Below are positions 1-7,728 of a stretch of 64,000 bases of DNA, piece by piece. The position numbers and the translations under genes are program-made. A model generated the notes under the pieces. The model ran no database searches and was not told the DNA's origin. It saw only the letters and a list, made by a program, of their open reading frames with translations. Source of the stretch: Planococcus antarcticus DSM 14505 (GTDB lineage: Bacteria; Bacillota; Bacilli; Bacillales_A; Planococcaceae); assembly GCF_001687565.2 (NCBI RefSeq), contig NZ_CP016534.2, positions 1,740,501 through 1,804,500 of the forward strand, read 5' to 3'. Position 1 is the first letter of the stretch. Each line of letters starts with the position of its first letter.

Positions 1-1
1 C

Positions 2-22
2 GAACAAGGAGGTGAGATGTAA
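2..22 (+). CDS. 3' tail of an upstream gene (partial)
   Basis: Reading the frame of the TAA at 20-22 gives a short open tail (E-Q-G-G-E-M-stop). This stop overlaps the ATG of the following ABC exporter gene as TAATG, the usual sign of translational coupling. Half-size exporters of the YheI/YheH type are encoded in pairs, so this is probably the end of the partner subunit. Only seven codons are visible, so the identity is inferred from position. Confidence 0.3.
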   Translation, partial: EQGGEM

Positions 23-1806
23 TGCTGACCAAAGAAACCGTAAAACAACAGAAACTTACCGGGCGGGACCAATGGATCATCTTCGGGCGTTTATTGCAAT
101 ACTTGCTGCCGCATAAGAAAATGTTAGCTTTAGCGATGGGTTTGTTGATCTTGACGGTGCTTGGCGATGTACTCGGTCCGTTGCTCATCAAAATTTTTAT
201 CGATGACTATTTGACGCCGGGAAGTTTTCCGACGGGCCCGGTCATTGGTTTAGCCGCTGCCTATTTGTTTATTCAAACGTCCAATGTCATCATTAGCTAT
301 TTTCAACTGCTGAAGTTTCAAGAGGCAGCATTAAAGATTATCCAGCAACTGCGGATTGATGTTTTCACCAAAGTACATAGTCTTGGGATGCGTTATTTTG
401 ATAAGACTCCCGCTGGTGGCATCGTGTCACGCGTCACCAATGACACCGAAGCCATCAAGGAAATGTTTGTCACCGTGCTGATCGGCTTTGTCCAAAGTGC
501 ATTCTTGATAGTCAGCGTTTACATCGCGATGTTTTTCCTTAACGTCCGTCTAGCACTTATTACGCTAGTGTTGCTGCCAATTCTCGGTTGGATTATTTAC
601 CTGTACCGAAAATACAGCTCGGTGTTTTACCAGGATTTACGGGAGCGTTTGGGGCAATTAAATGCCAAGTTATCCGAATCGGTGCAGGGCATGGGCATGA
701 TTCAGGCTTTTGGCCATTAAACCCGTCTCAAGGACGAGTTTAATGAAATCAATGACAAGCATTGGCTGGCAGGCAAGCGGAATATTAAAATCGACGGCTT
801 ACTGCTACGTCCCGCTATCGATCTTGTATACGCATTGGCGTTGATTATGCTGCTGAGCTATTTCGGGGTTACCTCATTTTCGAATACAGTCGAAGTCGGA
901 GTCATCTATGCGTTCGTCACCTATATCGATCGCTTTTTTGAACTCATCAATCAAGTCATGCAGCGTCTGTCGATATTTCAACAGGCCATTGTCGCTGCAT
1001 CCCGCGTTTTCCAACTGCTGGATGAACAAGAAAAAACATCCCGGCAGTCGGATGCCGCAGCTAAGATCGAGGGAGGCAAAATCGAATTTCGCGACGTCAG
1101 CTTTTCCTATGATGGCCATACCGAGGTTCTGAAGAATATTTCCTTTAGGGCGTGGCCGGGACAGACCGTTGCACTTGTTGGCCATACGGGAAGCGGCAAA
1201 AGTTCCATTATCAATTTACTGATGCGCTTTTATGAATTTGACAAAGGTGAAATCCTCATAGACGGCGTATCAGTGAAGTAATATGAGACAGACGAATTGC
1301 GCAGAAAAATGGGGCTGGTGTTGCAGGATCCTTTCTTGTTTTATGGCACAATCGAGAGTAATATCCGCCTCTACGATCAAACGATTGCGGCAGCGGCAGT
1401 CCGGGAAGCAGCCGAATTTGTCCGGGCAAACCGCTTTATCGAAGCATTGCCGGATGGCTATAGCCAAAAAGTGACTGAGCGGGGATCCACTTTTTCAAGT
1501 GGCCAGCGGCAATTGGTGGCTTTTGCGCGAACGATGGCGACCGATCCGAAAATTCTGGTGCTGGATGAAGCAACGGCTAGTATCGACACCGAAACGGAAG
1601 TGGCCATACAGGCTAGTCTTGAATGCATGAGGCGTGGGCGGACGACCATCGCAATCGCCCACAGGCTTAGTACCATTCAAGAGGCAGAACTTATTTTGGT
1701 ACTGTATCAAGGCGAAATTGTGGAGCGGGGCACACATCAGCAATTGCTTCAGCAGCGGGGCTTGTACCATAAAATGTATTTGCTGCAAAACGGAATCGTA
1801 GAGTAA
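22..1806 (+). pseudogene. Heterodimeric ABC multidrug exporter subunit (YheH-like), broken by two in-frame TAA codons
   Basis: One reading frame runs from the ATG at 22 (Shine-Dalgarno AAGGAGG just upstream) to the TAA at 1804. It encodes a half-transporter: an N-terminal ABC transmembrane domain, a Walker A motif (GHTGSGKSS), a Q-loop (VLQDPFLFYG), an ABC signature (FSSGQRQL), a Walker B (ILVLDEATAS) and an H-loop (IAHRLS). The frame is closed by TAA at 718-720, after FGH in the membrane domain, and by TAA at 1279-1281, after GVSVK in the nucleotide-binding domain. No frameshift is needed and the sequence between is otherwise well preserved, so the damage is recent or is a sequence error. 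The family exports drugs and lipids from the membrane as a YheI/YheH-type dimer; the partner would lie off the left edge. Confidence 0.85.
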
Positions 1807-1813
1807 ACAGGAG

Positions 1814-1839
1814 GAACGGCTCAGGCCGTTCTTTTTTTT
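1814..1839 (+). terminator. Rho-independent terminator
   Basis: A 7-bp stem (GAACGGC with GCCGTTC, loop TCAG) is followed by eight T. It closes the exporter transcription unit. Confidence 0.85.
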
Positions 1840-2199
1840 GATAAATGAGTTCATTTTGCAAATGAAAATTCACAACACGTTTGTTATTACTTACTATGTA
1901 ACAAACTACAAAAGGTTTTACTGAAAAGTTCAAAAACGTCAACAAGCAAAAAACTAAACAAGCAAAGATTATAAAACCAAAATGCCATACAAACAATGGT
2001 TCGAAATCGATTTTTAACAGAATTGTTAGCTCGATCGGCTTATGAAGTGGTGAAAGACATAGAGGTATTCTGCCAGCATGTGCTGAAACTAAGAGTAGAA
2101 GAATTTAATGGGATGAATTGGTCGCTTATTTGTCCACAAAGATTTCACAGGTACAAGAGCAGTGTTTCATCTTTAAATTTGATAAGATGGGAAGAGCAC
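1840..2199. other. Intergenic region without a recognisable gene
   Basis: This is AT-rich sequence between the exporter terminator and the ribosome binding site of ccdA. Short open frames here (for example one from 1996) have no Shine-Dalgarno and resemble nothing I know. The ccdA promoter must lie here, but I could not fix one confidently. Confidence 0.4.
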
Positions 2200-2216
2200 A
2201 GGAAGGAGAATTACCA

Positions 2217-2927
2217 GTGGCATCTGATATTAATTTGTTTTTGGCTTTTGGCGCAGGCTTTTTAAGTTTTATTTCGCCTTGTACGCTGCCTTTGTATCCT
2301 GCATTTTTATCCTATATAACAGGCATGACCATGGATGAAATTAAGAACGATAAAAAAGTGATGCAGCGACGGGGGATGTTCCATACGCTGTTTTTCTTAT
2401 TAGGATTTTCAACAATTTTCATTGCGCTCGGTTTTAGTACATCGTTCTTCTATGAATGGTTTATCCGCTATGATGAATTGATCCGCCAAGTAGGTGCTAT
2501 ATTTATTGTTTTGTTCGGGCTAATGATTGTCGGTGTCTTTTCACCGAAATTCCTTATGCAAGACCGAAAGTTCTCATTTAAAAATCGCCCAGCTGGATTT
2601 TTAGGAACATTCGTTATCGGGTTGGCGTTTGCAGCCGGCTGGACACCGTGTACAGGACCAATCACTGCGGCTATTTATGCGCTTGCTGCTGCCAATCCAG
2701 GGTCGGGTGTCTGGTATATGCTGGCATACGTACTCGGCTTTGCGATTCCATTTTTCGTCTTGTCGTTCTTCGTTGCACGTATGGGCTGGCTCCGCAAACA
2801 TAACCAGAAAATCATGAAGATCGGCGGTTATGTTATGATTGGAGTAGGTATTCTGTTGTTTTTCGATGGCATGACGTATCTAATCCGTATCCTGGGTCCG
2901 TTCTTTGGTGATTTCCAAGGATTCTAA
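2217..2927 (+). CDS. ccdA: Cytochrome c biogenesis protein CcdA
   Basis: A 236-residue polytopic membrane protein of the DsbD/CcdA family, matching the usual length of about 235. It passes reducing electrons from cytosolic thioredoxin across the membrane to extracytoplasmic thiol proteins, for cytochrome c maturation and, in spore formers, spore protein reduction. The two redox cysteines lie in the typical membrane motifs SPCTLP (Cys22) and TPCTGP (Cys145). The GTG at 2217 is chosen because GGAAGGAG sits eight bases upstream; an ATG at 2118 would add an atypical extension. The gene is followed by a thioredoxin-like gene and ccdC, close to the B. subtilis ccdA-yneI-yneJ order but with a thioredoxin-like gene in place of the response-regulator gene. 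Confidence 0.9.
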   Translation: MASDINLFLAFGAGFLSFISPCTLPLYPAFLSYITGMTMDEIKNDKKVMQRRGMFHTLFFLLGFSTIFIALGFSTSFFYEWFIRYDELIRQVGAIFIVLFGLMIVGVFSPKFLMQDRKFSFKNRPAGFLGTFVIGLAFAAGWTPCTGPITAAIYALAAANPGSGVWYMLAYVLGFAIPFFVLSFFVARMGWLRKHNQKIMKIGGYVMIGVGILLFFDGMTYLIRILGPFFGDFQGF

Positions 2928-2951
2928 TTTAACAGTAAGTAGGTGACAAGG

Positions 2952-3275
2952 ATGGAAACTATTTCCGGAATGCAAGAATACCAATCAAAAATTGGTGAAG
3001 GGCAGTCGTTTCTGCTTTTTGTGAAGACGGATAATTGCTCAGTCTGTGAAGGTTTGCGTCCTCAAGTCGAAGCATTTGAAAATGACTACCAACTGCCATT
3101 CTACTTGGTGAATGCAGCCAGAATTTCAGAACTGGCAGGGCAGTTGATGCTCTTTACAGCACCTGTAGTCCTATTATTCCGGCAAGGAAAGGAAATTCAT
3201 CGCTTTGCACGATTTGTACCGATTGAAGAATTGCGTCGCAGATTGGATGAGCTGGAGGGGAGTTTAAATGTTTGA
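2952..3275 (+). CDS. Thioredoxin-like protein
   Basis: A 107-residue protein with a thioredoxin fold pattern: strand FLLFVKT followed by the active-site-like CSVC at about residues 27-30, and the cis-proline region TAPVVLLF. It has no signal peptide, so it is probably cytosolic and could feed electrons to CcdA encoded upstream. The ATG at 2952 is preferred over a GTG at 2943 because AGTAGG lies eight bases before it. The 3' end overlaps ccdC by eight bases, indicating coupled translation. The exact substrate is unknown. Confidence 0.8.
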   Translation: METISGMQEYQSKIGEGQSFLLFVKTDNCSVCEGLRPQVEAFENDYQLPFYLVNAARISELAGQLMLFTAPVVLLFRQGKEIHRFARFVPIEELRRRLDELEGSLNV

Positions 3276-3768
3276 TCAAATCCCCACTGAAGTTTATTTG
3301 GTCGTCACAACTATTGGTGCGTTTGCAATGGGGTTACTGGCAATGGTTATTCGTTCGAAATCGGCTAAAAAACCGGCCTCGGTCAAGAAAATCATCCTGC
3401 CGCCGTTTTTTATGTCGACCGGTGCCCTGATGTTCATTTTCCCGTTTTTCCGTGTTTCATCTTTGCAGATTTTCGAAGCCCTAGCCGTCGGAATTCTTTT
3501 TTCAACTGTTTTAATCTGGACCTCCAGATTCGAAGTCCGTAATGGCGATATTTATTTGAAGCAATCGAAAGCATTTGTCTTTATCTTGTTTGGGCTGTTG
3601 CTAGTGCGTGTTATTGGCAAAGTAGTATTGAGTTCGAGCATAGATATCGGCGAATTGGGAGGTATGTTCTGGATCCTGGCTTTCGGTATGCTTTGGCCAT
3701 GGCGGCTGTCCATGCTATGGCAATACAAAAAAATCGCAGCAAAGGATAAAAGCGCTATTCCCACTTAA
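3268..3768 (+). CDS. ccdC: CcdC family membrane protein (YneJ-like)
   Basis: A 166-residue protein with about five hydrophobic segments. It resembles B. subtilis CcdC/YneJ in length and pattern (RSKSAKKP then KIILPPFFMSTGALMF). CcdC is linked by location to cytochrome c biogenesis, although its biochemical role is not settled. The start overlaps the end of the thioredoxin-like gene and is preceded by GGAGGGG. It is the last gene of the ccdA operon, ending at a terminator shared with the converging yneK gene. Confidence 0.85.
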   Translation: MFDQIPTEVYLVVTTIGAFAMGLLAMVIRSKSAKKPASVKKIILPPFFMSTGALMFIFPFFRVSSLQIFEALAVGILFSTVLIWTSRFEVRNGDIYLKQSKAFVFILFGLLLVRVIGKVVLSSSIDIGELGGMFWILAFGMLWPWRLSMLWQYKKIAAKDKSAIPT

Positions 3769-3784
3769 GGGAATGGCGCTTTTT
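3748..3784. terminator. Bidirectional terminator between ccdC and yneK
   Basis: Arms AAAAGCGCTATTCCC and GGGAATGGCGCTTTT flank a six-base loop, with A and T runs on either side. It serves both converging genes. Confidence 0.85.
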
Positions 3785-4217
3785 ACTGTTCAAAGTATCG
3801 TTCGTATGGACGGACATCGATTTCCATCTCAGCCAGTTTTTTTCTTAAAAATTTATGGTCGCGTTTTGGAGTTGCTAGAATATAACCGCGAATGATGTGT
3901 TCCAGCTTCATCTTTTTGACTTTTTCTTCAAGCAGGACTTGCCCGATCCTGCCAGCAATTTTCTGTTTTGCCACAGGACGGAATAAATCAGGAACCGGCT
4001 GCACTAACTCATTTAACATTGCCTTTTCTTCATCGCCCCACAAATGGATGGTTTTATCAACGTAATATTCTTCCCAGTTCAAATCTGAAAGGCCATCTTC
4101 CTTCGGCATAGACTTCAGGAACTTTCTGAACATGAAATATCCACCAATTGCGAAAAGCCCCACCAGCACGACTACCCAAAATAGGATAAACCACAAAAAC
4201 CAGCCACTCAGTTCCAT
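3783..4217 (-). CDS. yneK: YneK-like protein, DUF2621
   Basis: A 144-residue protein with one N-terminal membrane segment (residues 6-30, rich in W, F, V, L and G) and a charged cytosolic domain starting around DLNWEEYYV. This matches the DUF2621/YneK family of Bacillales, whose function is not known. The position next to ccdC is the same as in B. subtilis (yneJ-yneK), which supports the assignment. Confidence 0.8.
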   Translation of the reverse strand: MELSGWFLWFILFWVVVLVGLFAIGGYFMFRKFLKSMPKEDGLSDLNWEEYYVDKTIHLWGDEEKAMLNELVQPVPDLFRPVAKQKIAGRIGQVLLEEKVKKMKLEHIIRGYILATPKRDHKFLRKKLAEMEIDVRPYERYFEQ

Positions 4218-4336
4218 ATTGTTTCACCTCATTTTTCCATTACTTCTATTATAGAAGGGTTTAGAAAGAAATTCATTAAAAATGTATCTCTTTTTTCCAA
4301 CTGTGTCTATATAGCGAATGAAAGGAGGTGAGAAAC

Positions 4337-4555
4337 ATGGCCTTTAGTGATTTTAAAAGCGCCAGCATCCGCTGCACGTACGACAATGGCTTGGATGCAA
4401 ACGGCAAAGTAAAGAGAAAGTTTAAATCGTACCTCAATGTTAAAGAAGCTTCAACCGCAGACGGCATCTTCGAAACGGCAGCTGTATTGACGAACTTCGG
4501 AACAAAAACGTTGATGGATGTTGAAAAACAATCTGCAATGACGATCTATCAGTAA
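4337..4555 (+). CDS. DUF1659 small protein
   Basis: A 72-residue protein (MAFSDFKSASIR... ending AMTIYQ) of the DUF1659 family, common in Bacillales and of unknown function. A near-perfect Shine-Dalgarno (AAAGGAGG, eight bases before the ATG) marks the start. It is 22 bases upstream of a DUF2922 gene, and a YvrJ gene follows after a repeat array. These three families are often neighbours in related genomes, so a shared role is likely though unproven. Confidence 0.85.
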   Translation: MAFSDFKSASIRCTYDNGLDANGKVKRKFKSYLNVKEASTADGIFETAAVLTNFGTKTLMDVEKQSAMTIYQ

Positions 4556-4577
4556 ACAATTTAAGGAGGAGTAAGAG

Positions 4578-4793
4578 ATGGCAAAAACATTGGAATTGAT
4601 TTTCACGACCACTACAGGAAAAGATGTCACATTGACCGTGGACGAACCACGCGCGGATGTCACAGATGCGGAATTGCTGGCAGGGATGCAGGCAATCATC
4701 ACGCAGGATGTCTTCGAAGTGGAAGGTTCATCACTCAGCACTGTCAAAGGTGCACGGATTGTCGAACGGAATATTGTGGAGTACGAAGTATAA
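4578..4793 (+). CDS. DUF2922 small protein
   Basis: A 71-residue protein (MAKTLELIFTTTTGK...) of the DUF2922 family. It begins with a strand-rich segment, then DEPRADVTDAELLAGM and a C-terminal strand. It has a strong AAGGAGG site and shares a transcript with the upstream DUF1659 gene. Function is unknown. A terminator follows directly, so the YvrJ gene beyond the repeat array probably has a separate promoter or depends on read-through. Confidence 0.85.
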   Translation: MAKTLELIFTTTTGKDVTLTVDEPRADVTDAELLAGMQAIITQDVFEVEGSSLSTVKGARIVERNIVEYEV

Positions 4794-4798
4794 GTAAG

Positions 4799-4828
4799 AA
4801 GCTCTCCTGACTCGGGAGAGCTTTTTTT
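4799..4828 (+). terminator. Rho-independent terminator after DUF2922 gene
   Basis: AGCTCTCC pairs with GGAGAGCT, followed by seven T. Confidence 0.85.
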
Positions 4829-4845
4829 AGATAGTTGAATGAATA

Positions 4846-5360
4846 GGCTGCCTACGCTATTCTTTGTCCAGACTCCGGCGCCCAGCTCTTCGGGTCATAA
4901 GCCACCTCGGCTGTGCGGCTGAAAAGATGCCGCTTCGCCAAGGCGTCTTATGCCCGTCGAATCTACATGGCTACCTACGCTATTCATTTTGTCCAGACTC
5001 CGGCAGCCAGATTCTTGGGTCATAAGCCACCTCGGCTGTGCGGCTGAAAAGATGCCGCTTCGCCGAGGCGTCTTATGCCCGTCGAATCTACATGGCTGCC
5101 TACGCTATTCATTTTGTCCAGACTCCGGCAGCCAGATTCTTGGGTCATAAGCCACCTCGGCTGTGCGGCTGAAAAGATGCCGCTTCGCCAAGGCGTCTTA
5201 TGCCCGTCGAATCTACATGGCTACCTACGCTATTCATTTTGTCCAGACTCCGGCAGCCAGATTCTTGGGTCATAAGCCACCTCGGCTGTGCGGCTGAAAA
5301 GATGCCGCTTCGCCAAGGCGTCTTATGCCCGTCGAATCTACATGGCTGCCTACGCTATTC
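4846..5360. repeat. Four-unit 125-bp tandem repeat, each unit containing a large imperfect palindrome
   Basis: Four copies of a 125-bp unit start near 4846, 4971, 5096 and 5221, with a short fifth fragment ending at TACGCTATTC. Units 2-4 differ by only a few bases; unit 1 is more divergent. Each unit folds into a long stem: CATAAG at its left pairs with CTTATG at its right (5021-5077 in unit 2), enclosing ACCTCGGC / GCCGAGGC and an inner GCGGC / GCCGC hairpin. The array splits the DUF1659-DUF2922-YvrJ group. Open frames through it (repeating MPVESTWLP) are artefacts. It resembles REP-like intergenic palindromes of Bacillales. Confidence 0.9.
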
Positions 5361-5379
5361 TAGAATAGAGGTGAAAATA

Positions 5380-5508
5380 ATGGCAGAGTGGATGCAATGG
5401 ATTCAGGAACTTGGTTTCCCCATTTTTGTGTCTTTTTATTTGATGCATCGCGTGGAGACGAAATTAGTCGCCATTCATGACGCACTCATTACATTAAAGC
5501 TGTCCTAA
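5380..5508 (+). CDS. YvrJ family small membrane protein
   Basis: A 42-residue protein starting at the ATG at 5380 (TAGAGG eight bases upstream). It has one hydrophobic segment (LGFPIFVSFYLMHRVE) and a short tail ending ALITLKLS, which is the YvrJ family pattern. YvrJ proteins are membrane-anchored and of unknown function. The preceding frame reads into the repeat array and should not be taken as part of the protein. Confidence 0.8.
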   Translation: MAEWMQWIQELGFPIFVSFYLMHRVETKLVAIHDALITLKLS

Positions 5509-5602
5509 CTTCACAAATTTGTGACAATGACGGTGTAAGATATGTTGTGGAGTTTCTGCACTTTCGCTATGATTAAAAGGATGAAAGAGTGGAGGCAATC
5601 TC

Positions 5603-6166
5603 ATGCGATTTATTTCTTTTTCAGTTTTGCTGAGCCTGGTTCTGTTTTTAGGGGCATGTGGCAGTTCTACAATTGAGGAATTTTCTTATACAGATCATCG
5701 GGGAGACTCGGTGTCTTTAAAAGATTTAAAAGGTACGCCTTGGCTGGCAACTTTTGTTTTTACGAACTGTGAAACGGTGTGCCTGCCGATGACATTCAAT
5801 TTGAGCGGAATCCAAGAAGAGCTCGAAGCGGAAGGGTTAGACGAATACAAAATTGTGGCATTCAGTGTAGACCCAAATGTTGATACACCGGAAACCATGC
5901 AGGAATATTTGGCGCAATATTCGGTTCCAGATGAATCCAACTGGCATTTGCTTACGGGTTATGAGCAATCGGAGATATCGGAGTTTGCGAAAGATAATTT
6001 TAATTCTTTTGTGCGAAATGATCCCAAAAGCGATCAAGTCATACATGGTACAGCTTTCTACTTGGTAGACCAGAATGGAGTTGTCGTCAATAATTACGAC
6101 GGCTTTGAGAATGTGCCAGTGGAAGATATTAAGAACGATTTGCGCGAATTAATTGAAGAAAAGTAA
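5603..6166 (+). CDS. SCO1/SenC family lipoprotein, copper chaperone or thiol reductase for cytochrome oxidase
   Basis: A 187-residue protein with a lipoprotein signal (LFLGAC at about 14-19) followed by a thioredoxin-like SCO domain. It has the copper-binding CxxxC motif (CETVC) in TNCETVCLPM and the distal histidine (VIHGT). SCO proteins act on the outer face of the membrane and deliver copper to, or reduce, the CuA site of cytochrome c oxidase; B. subtilis YpmQ is the likely relative. GGAGG sits before the ATG. The gene appears monocistronic, ending at a terminator shared with mscL. Confidence 0.88.
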   Translation: MRFISFSVLLSLVLFLGACGSSTIEEFSYTDHRGDSVSLKDLKGTPWLATFVFTNCETVCLPMTFNLSGIQEELEAEGLDEYKIVAFSVDPNVDTPETMQEYLAQYSVPDESNWHLLTGYEQSEISEFAKDNFNSFVRNDPKSDQVIHGTAFYLVDQNGVVVNNYDGFENVPVEDIKNDLRELIEEK

Positions 6167-6191
6167 AAAACCGGTCATAGACCGGTTTTTT
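6166..6191. terminator. Bidirectional terminator between SCO gene and mscL
   Basis: AAAAAACCGGTC pairs with GACCGGTTTTTT around a short ATA loop, with T-rich sequence beyond on the plus strand and an A run giving a U tract on the minus strand. Confidence 0.8.
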
Positions 6192-6543
6192 CTTTTTTTA
6201 AAAGATCTCTGATTTCAAGCAGAATTTCCGGTTCTTCTTCAGCAGGCAAATCTTTTTTGCGTTTTAGTTTGGTGAAAATACGGATAACCACAAAAATCGA
6301 GAAAGCAATGATGAAAAAGTCGATAATCGCTTGTATAAATAAACCGTAATTCAAAACTACTTTATTAAAGGTATAACTCCAATTCTCGACGCTGACTCCA
6401 CCTACCAATATTCCGACCACTGGCATAATGATATCTTCAACTAAAGCAGAAACCACTTTCCCAAAAGCTGTACCGATAACAACGGCCACAGCAAGGTCAA
6501 GGAAGTTTCCTTTCAAGGCGAATTTTTTGAAATTCTCCCACAT
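6175..6543 (-). CDS. mscL: Large-conductance mechanosensitive channel MscL
   Basis: A 122-residue protein with the MscL N-terminus (MWENFKKFALKGNFLDLAVAV), a glycine-rich first transmembrane helix with VVIGTAFGKVVSALV, a second helix around FIIAFSIFVVI, and a charged C-terminal helix. It opens under high membrane tension to release solutes during hypo-osmotic shock. GGGAGG lies eight bases from the ATG at 6543, which is preferred over a GTG nine bases earlier. Confidence 0.97.
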   Translation of the reverse strand: MWENFKKFALKGNFLDLAVAVVIGTAFGKVVSALVEDIIMPVVGILVGGVSVENWSYTFNKVVLNYGLFIQAIIDFFIIAFSIFVVIRIFTKLKRKKDLPAEEEPEILLEIRDLLKKEKTGL

Positions 6544-6700
6544 AAAATTCACCTCCCGCTTTTAATTGTTAATAGTATCAGAAGAAAATGAATAATATAG
6601 CTCGATACAGAATTTTTGCAAAGCGGTCCATCCGCGGGGAAACGGCAATGAAAGGGAAGGTGTGCTACACTGAAACAAATGAATGATTAGGTGTGAAGAA

Positions 6701-7339
6701 ATGAAAAAAAAGAAGATACCCAAAAAATATAAGCGTCAATTAGGCTGTCTGATCCTTTTAGTGCCGGCAGTAATTGTTGCTGGTACACTCGGCATCCTTC
6801 TCTTTATGCTATTCAATTCGCCCTCCGTGATGGATACGCTCAAGGAAGCACCAAGCCGAATAATTGAACTGGAAGTGCCGGAAGAAAACATTCCACTTTA
6901 TAAAGAAGCGGGGGAGGTCTACAGCATTCCTTGGACTTTGCTTGCTGCCCATCACCGGATTGAAACCAGATTTTCGACTATGGATCCTTTGCTGTCCCCG
7001 GTTGGAGCAGAAGGGCACCTGCAATTTATGCCCTGCACATTTGTCGGATGGAGTCACCCCACTTGTTCTGGTAAAGGCCAAGGTGAGATTAGCGAAGAAG
7101 ACAAGACAAATCTTGACGTAATTGCGTACTATGGCGGCTACGGAGTTGATGGGAACGGAGATGGTATAGCGGATCCTTATAATCTAACGGATTCCCTATA
7201 CAGTGCAGCGAATTATTTGTCGCAGAATGGTGCAGCGGAAGGTGACCTGGAAAGCGCGATTTTCCAATATAACCACAGCGAAGAGTATGTAGCCGATGTC
7301 CTTCATTACTATAATCTATACGAAGAGGAATATAACTAA
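6701..7339 (+). CDS. Membrane-anchored lytic transglycosylase-like protein
   Basis: A 212-residue protein with a basic cytosolic start (KKKKIPKKYKRQ), one transmembrane helix (LGCLILLVPAVIVAGTLGIL), and an extracellular lysozyme-like domain. The domain shows IPWTLLAAHHRIETRF with a candidate catalytic Glu, then SPVGAEGHLQFMP, DGNGDGIADPYNLTDSLYSAANYL and IFQYNHSEEYVADVL, all typical of transglycosylase/lysozyme folds acting on peptidoglycan. GAEGHLQFMP replaces the common GAxGxMQFMP. It is probably involved in wall remodelling. It ends at a strong palindromic terminator. Confidence 0.82.
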   Translation: MKKKKIPKKYKRQLGCLILLVPAVIVAGTLGILLFMLFNSPSVMDTLKEAPSRIIELEVPEENIPLYKEAGEVYSIPWTLLAAHHRIETRFSTMDPLLSPVGAEGHLQFMPCTFVGWSHPTCSGKGQGEISEEDKTNLDVIAYYGGYGVDGNGDGIADPYNLTDSLYSAANYLSQNGAAEGDLESAIFQYNHSEEYVADVLHYYNLYEEEYN

Positions 7340-7347
7340 ACGCAAAA

Positions 7348-7373
7348 AAAGAGTGGACAATTGTCCACTCTTT
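7348..7373. terminator. Bidirectional terminator
   Basis: A perfect palindrome of AAAGAGTGGACAA and its complement, flanked by A and T runs, lies between converging genes. Confidence 0.85.
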
Positions 7374-7377
7374 ATTA

Positions 7378-7638
7378 TTAGGCTTTACGGCCTTTTCTCA
7401 TAGATCCCATAATCAGGCTAAGAACGAATACGAAGATCAAAGCACCAATTAATGCAGGGATGATTGCTACGTCCCAAATGACAGGACCTAAATCTCCTAG
7501 AATTAATCCACCTAACCAGGCACCAACGATACCTGCGATGATGTTACCGATAATGCCGCCTGGAACGTCTTTACCTAAAATCATTCCCGCGATCCAACCG
7601 ATGATACCACCCATAATAAGATATAAAATAATACCCAT
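7378..7638 (-). CDS. GlsB/YeaQ/YmgE family stress-response membrane protein
   Basis: An 86-residue, glycine-rich protein with three hydrophobic segments (YLIMGGIIGWIAGMILG, GGIIGNIIAGIVGAWLGG, ALIGALIFVFVLSLI). This is the transglycosylase-associated / YeaQ family found in general stress regulons; YwzA and YdaS are B. subtilis relatives. A possible SigB promoter is present upstream. The molecular function is not established. Confidence 0.88.
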   Translation of the reverse strand: MGIILYLIMGGIIGWIAGMILGKDVPGGIIGNIIAGIVGAWLGGLILGDLGPVIWDVAIIPALIGALIFVFVLSLIMGSMRKGRKA

Positions 7639-7686
7639 TTTTTCCAGCTCCTTTTAATGTGATGTATAATTGCTACACTCTAGGTA

Positions 7687-7711
7687 TAACCCCATTTAGT
7701 ACAGTTGAAAC
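7687..7711 (-). promoter_or_regulatory. Possible SigB-type promoter for the YeaQ-family gene
   Basis: On the minus strand GTTTCA (7711-7706) is followed after 13 bases by GGGTTAT (from 7692). This resembles the SigB consensus GTTTAA-N12-14-GGGTAT. Relatives of the downstream gene are known SigB targets. The -10 is not perfect, so this is tentative. Confidence 0.35.
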
Positions 7712-7728
7712 ATTAAAGGACAAAAAAA

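Noticed and set aside
1996..2265. Protein gene upstream of ccdA
   Set aside because: No ribosome site, overlaps the ccdA start in another frame, and no recognisable similarity.
4846..5360. CRISPR array
   Set aside because: Units are 125 bp and identical throughout, with no unique spacers and no cas genes.
4950..5508. Repeating MPVESTWLP... open frames over the 125-bp array
   Set aside because: They arise because 125 bp units each contain an ATG and stay open by chance; no ribosome sites, and the palindrome explains the sequence better.
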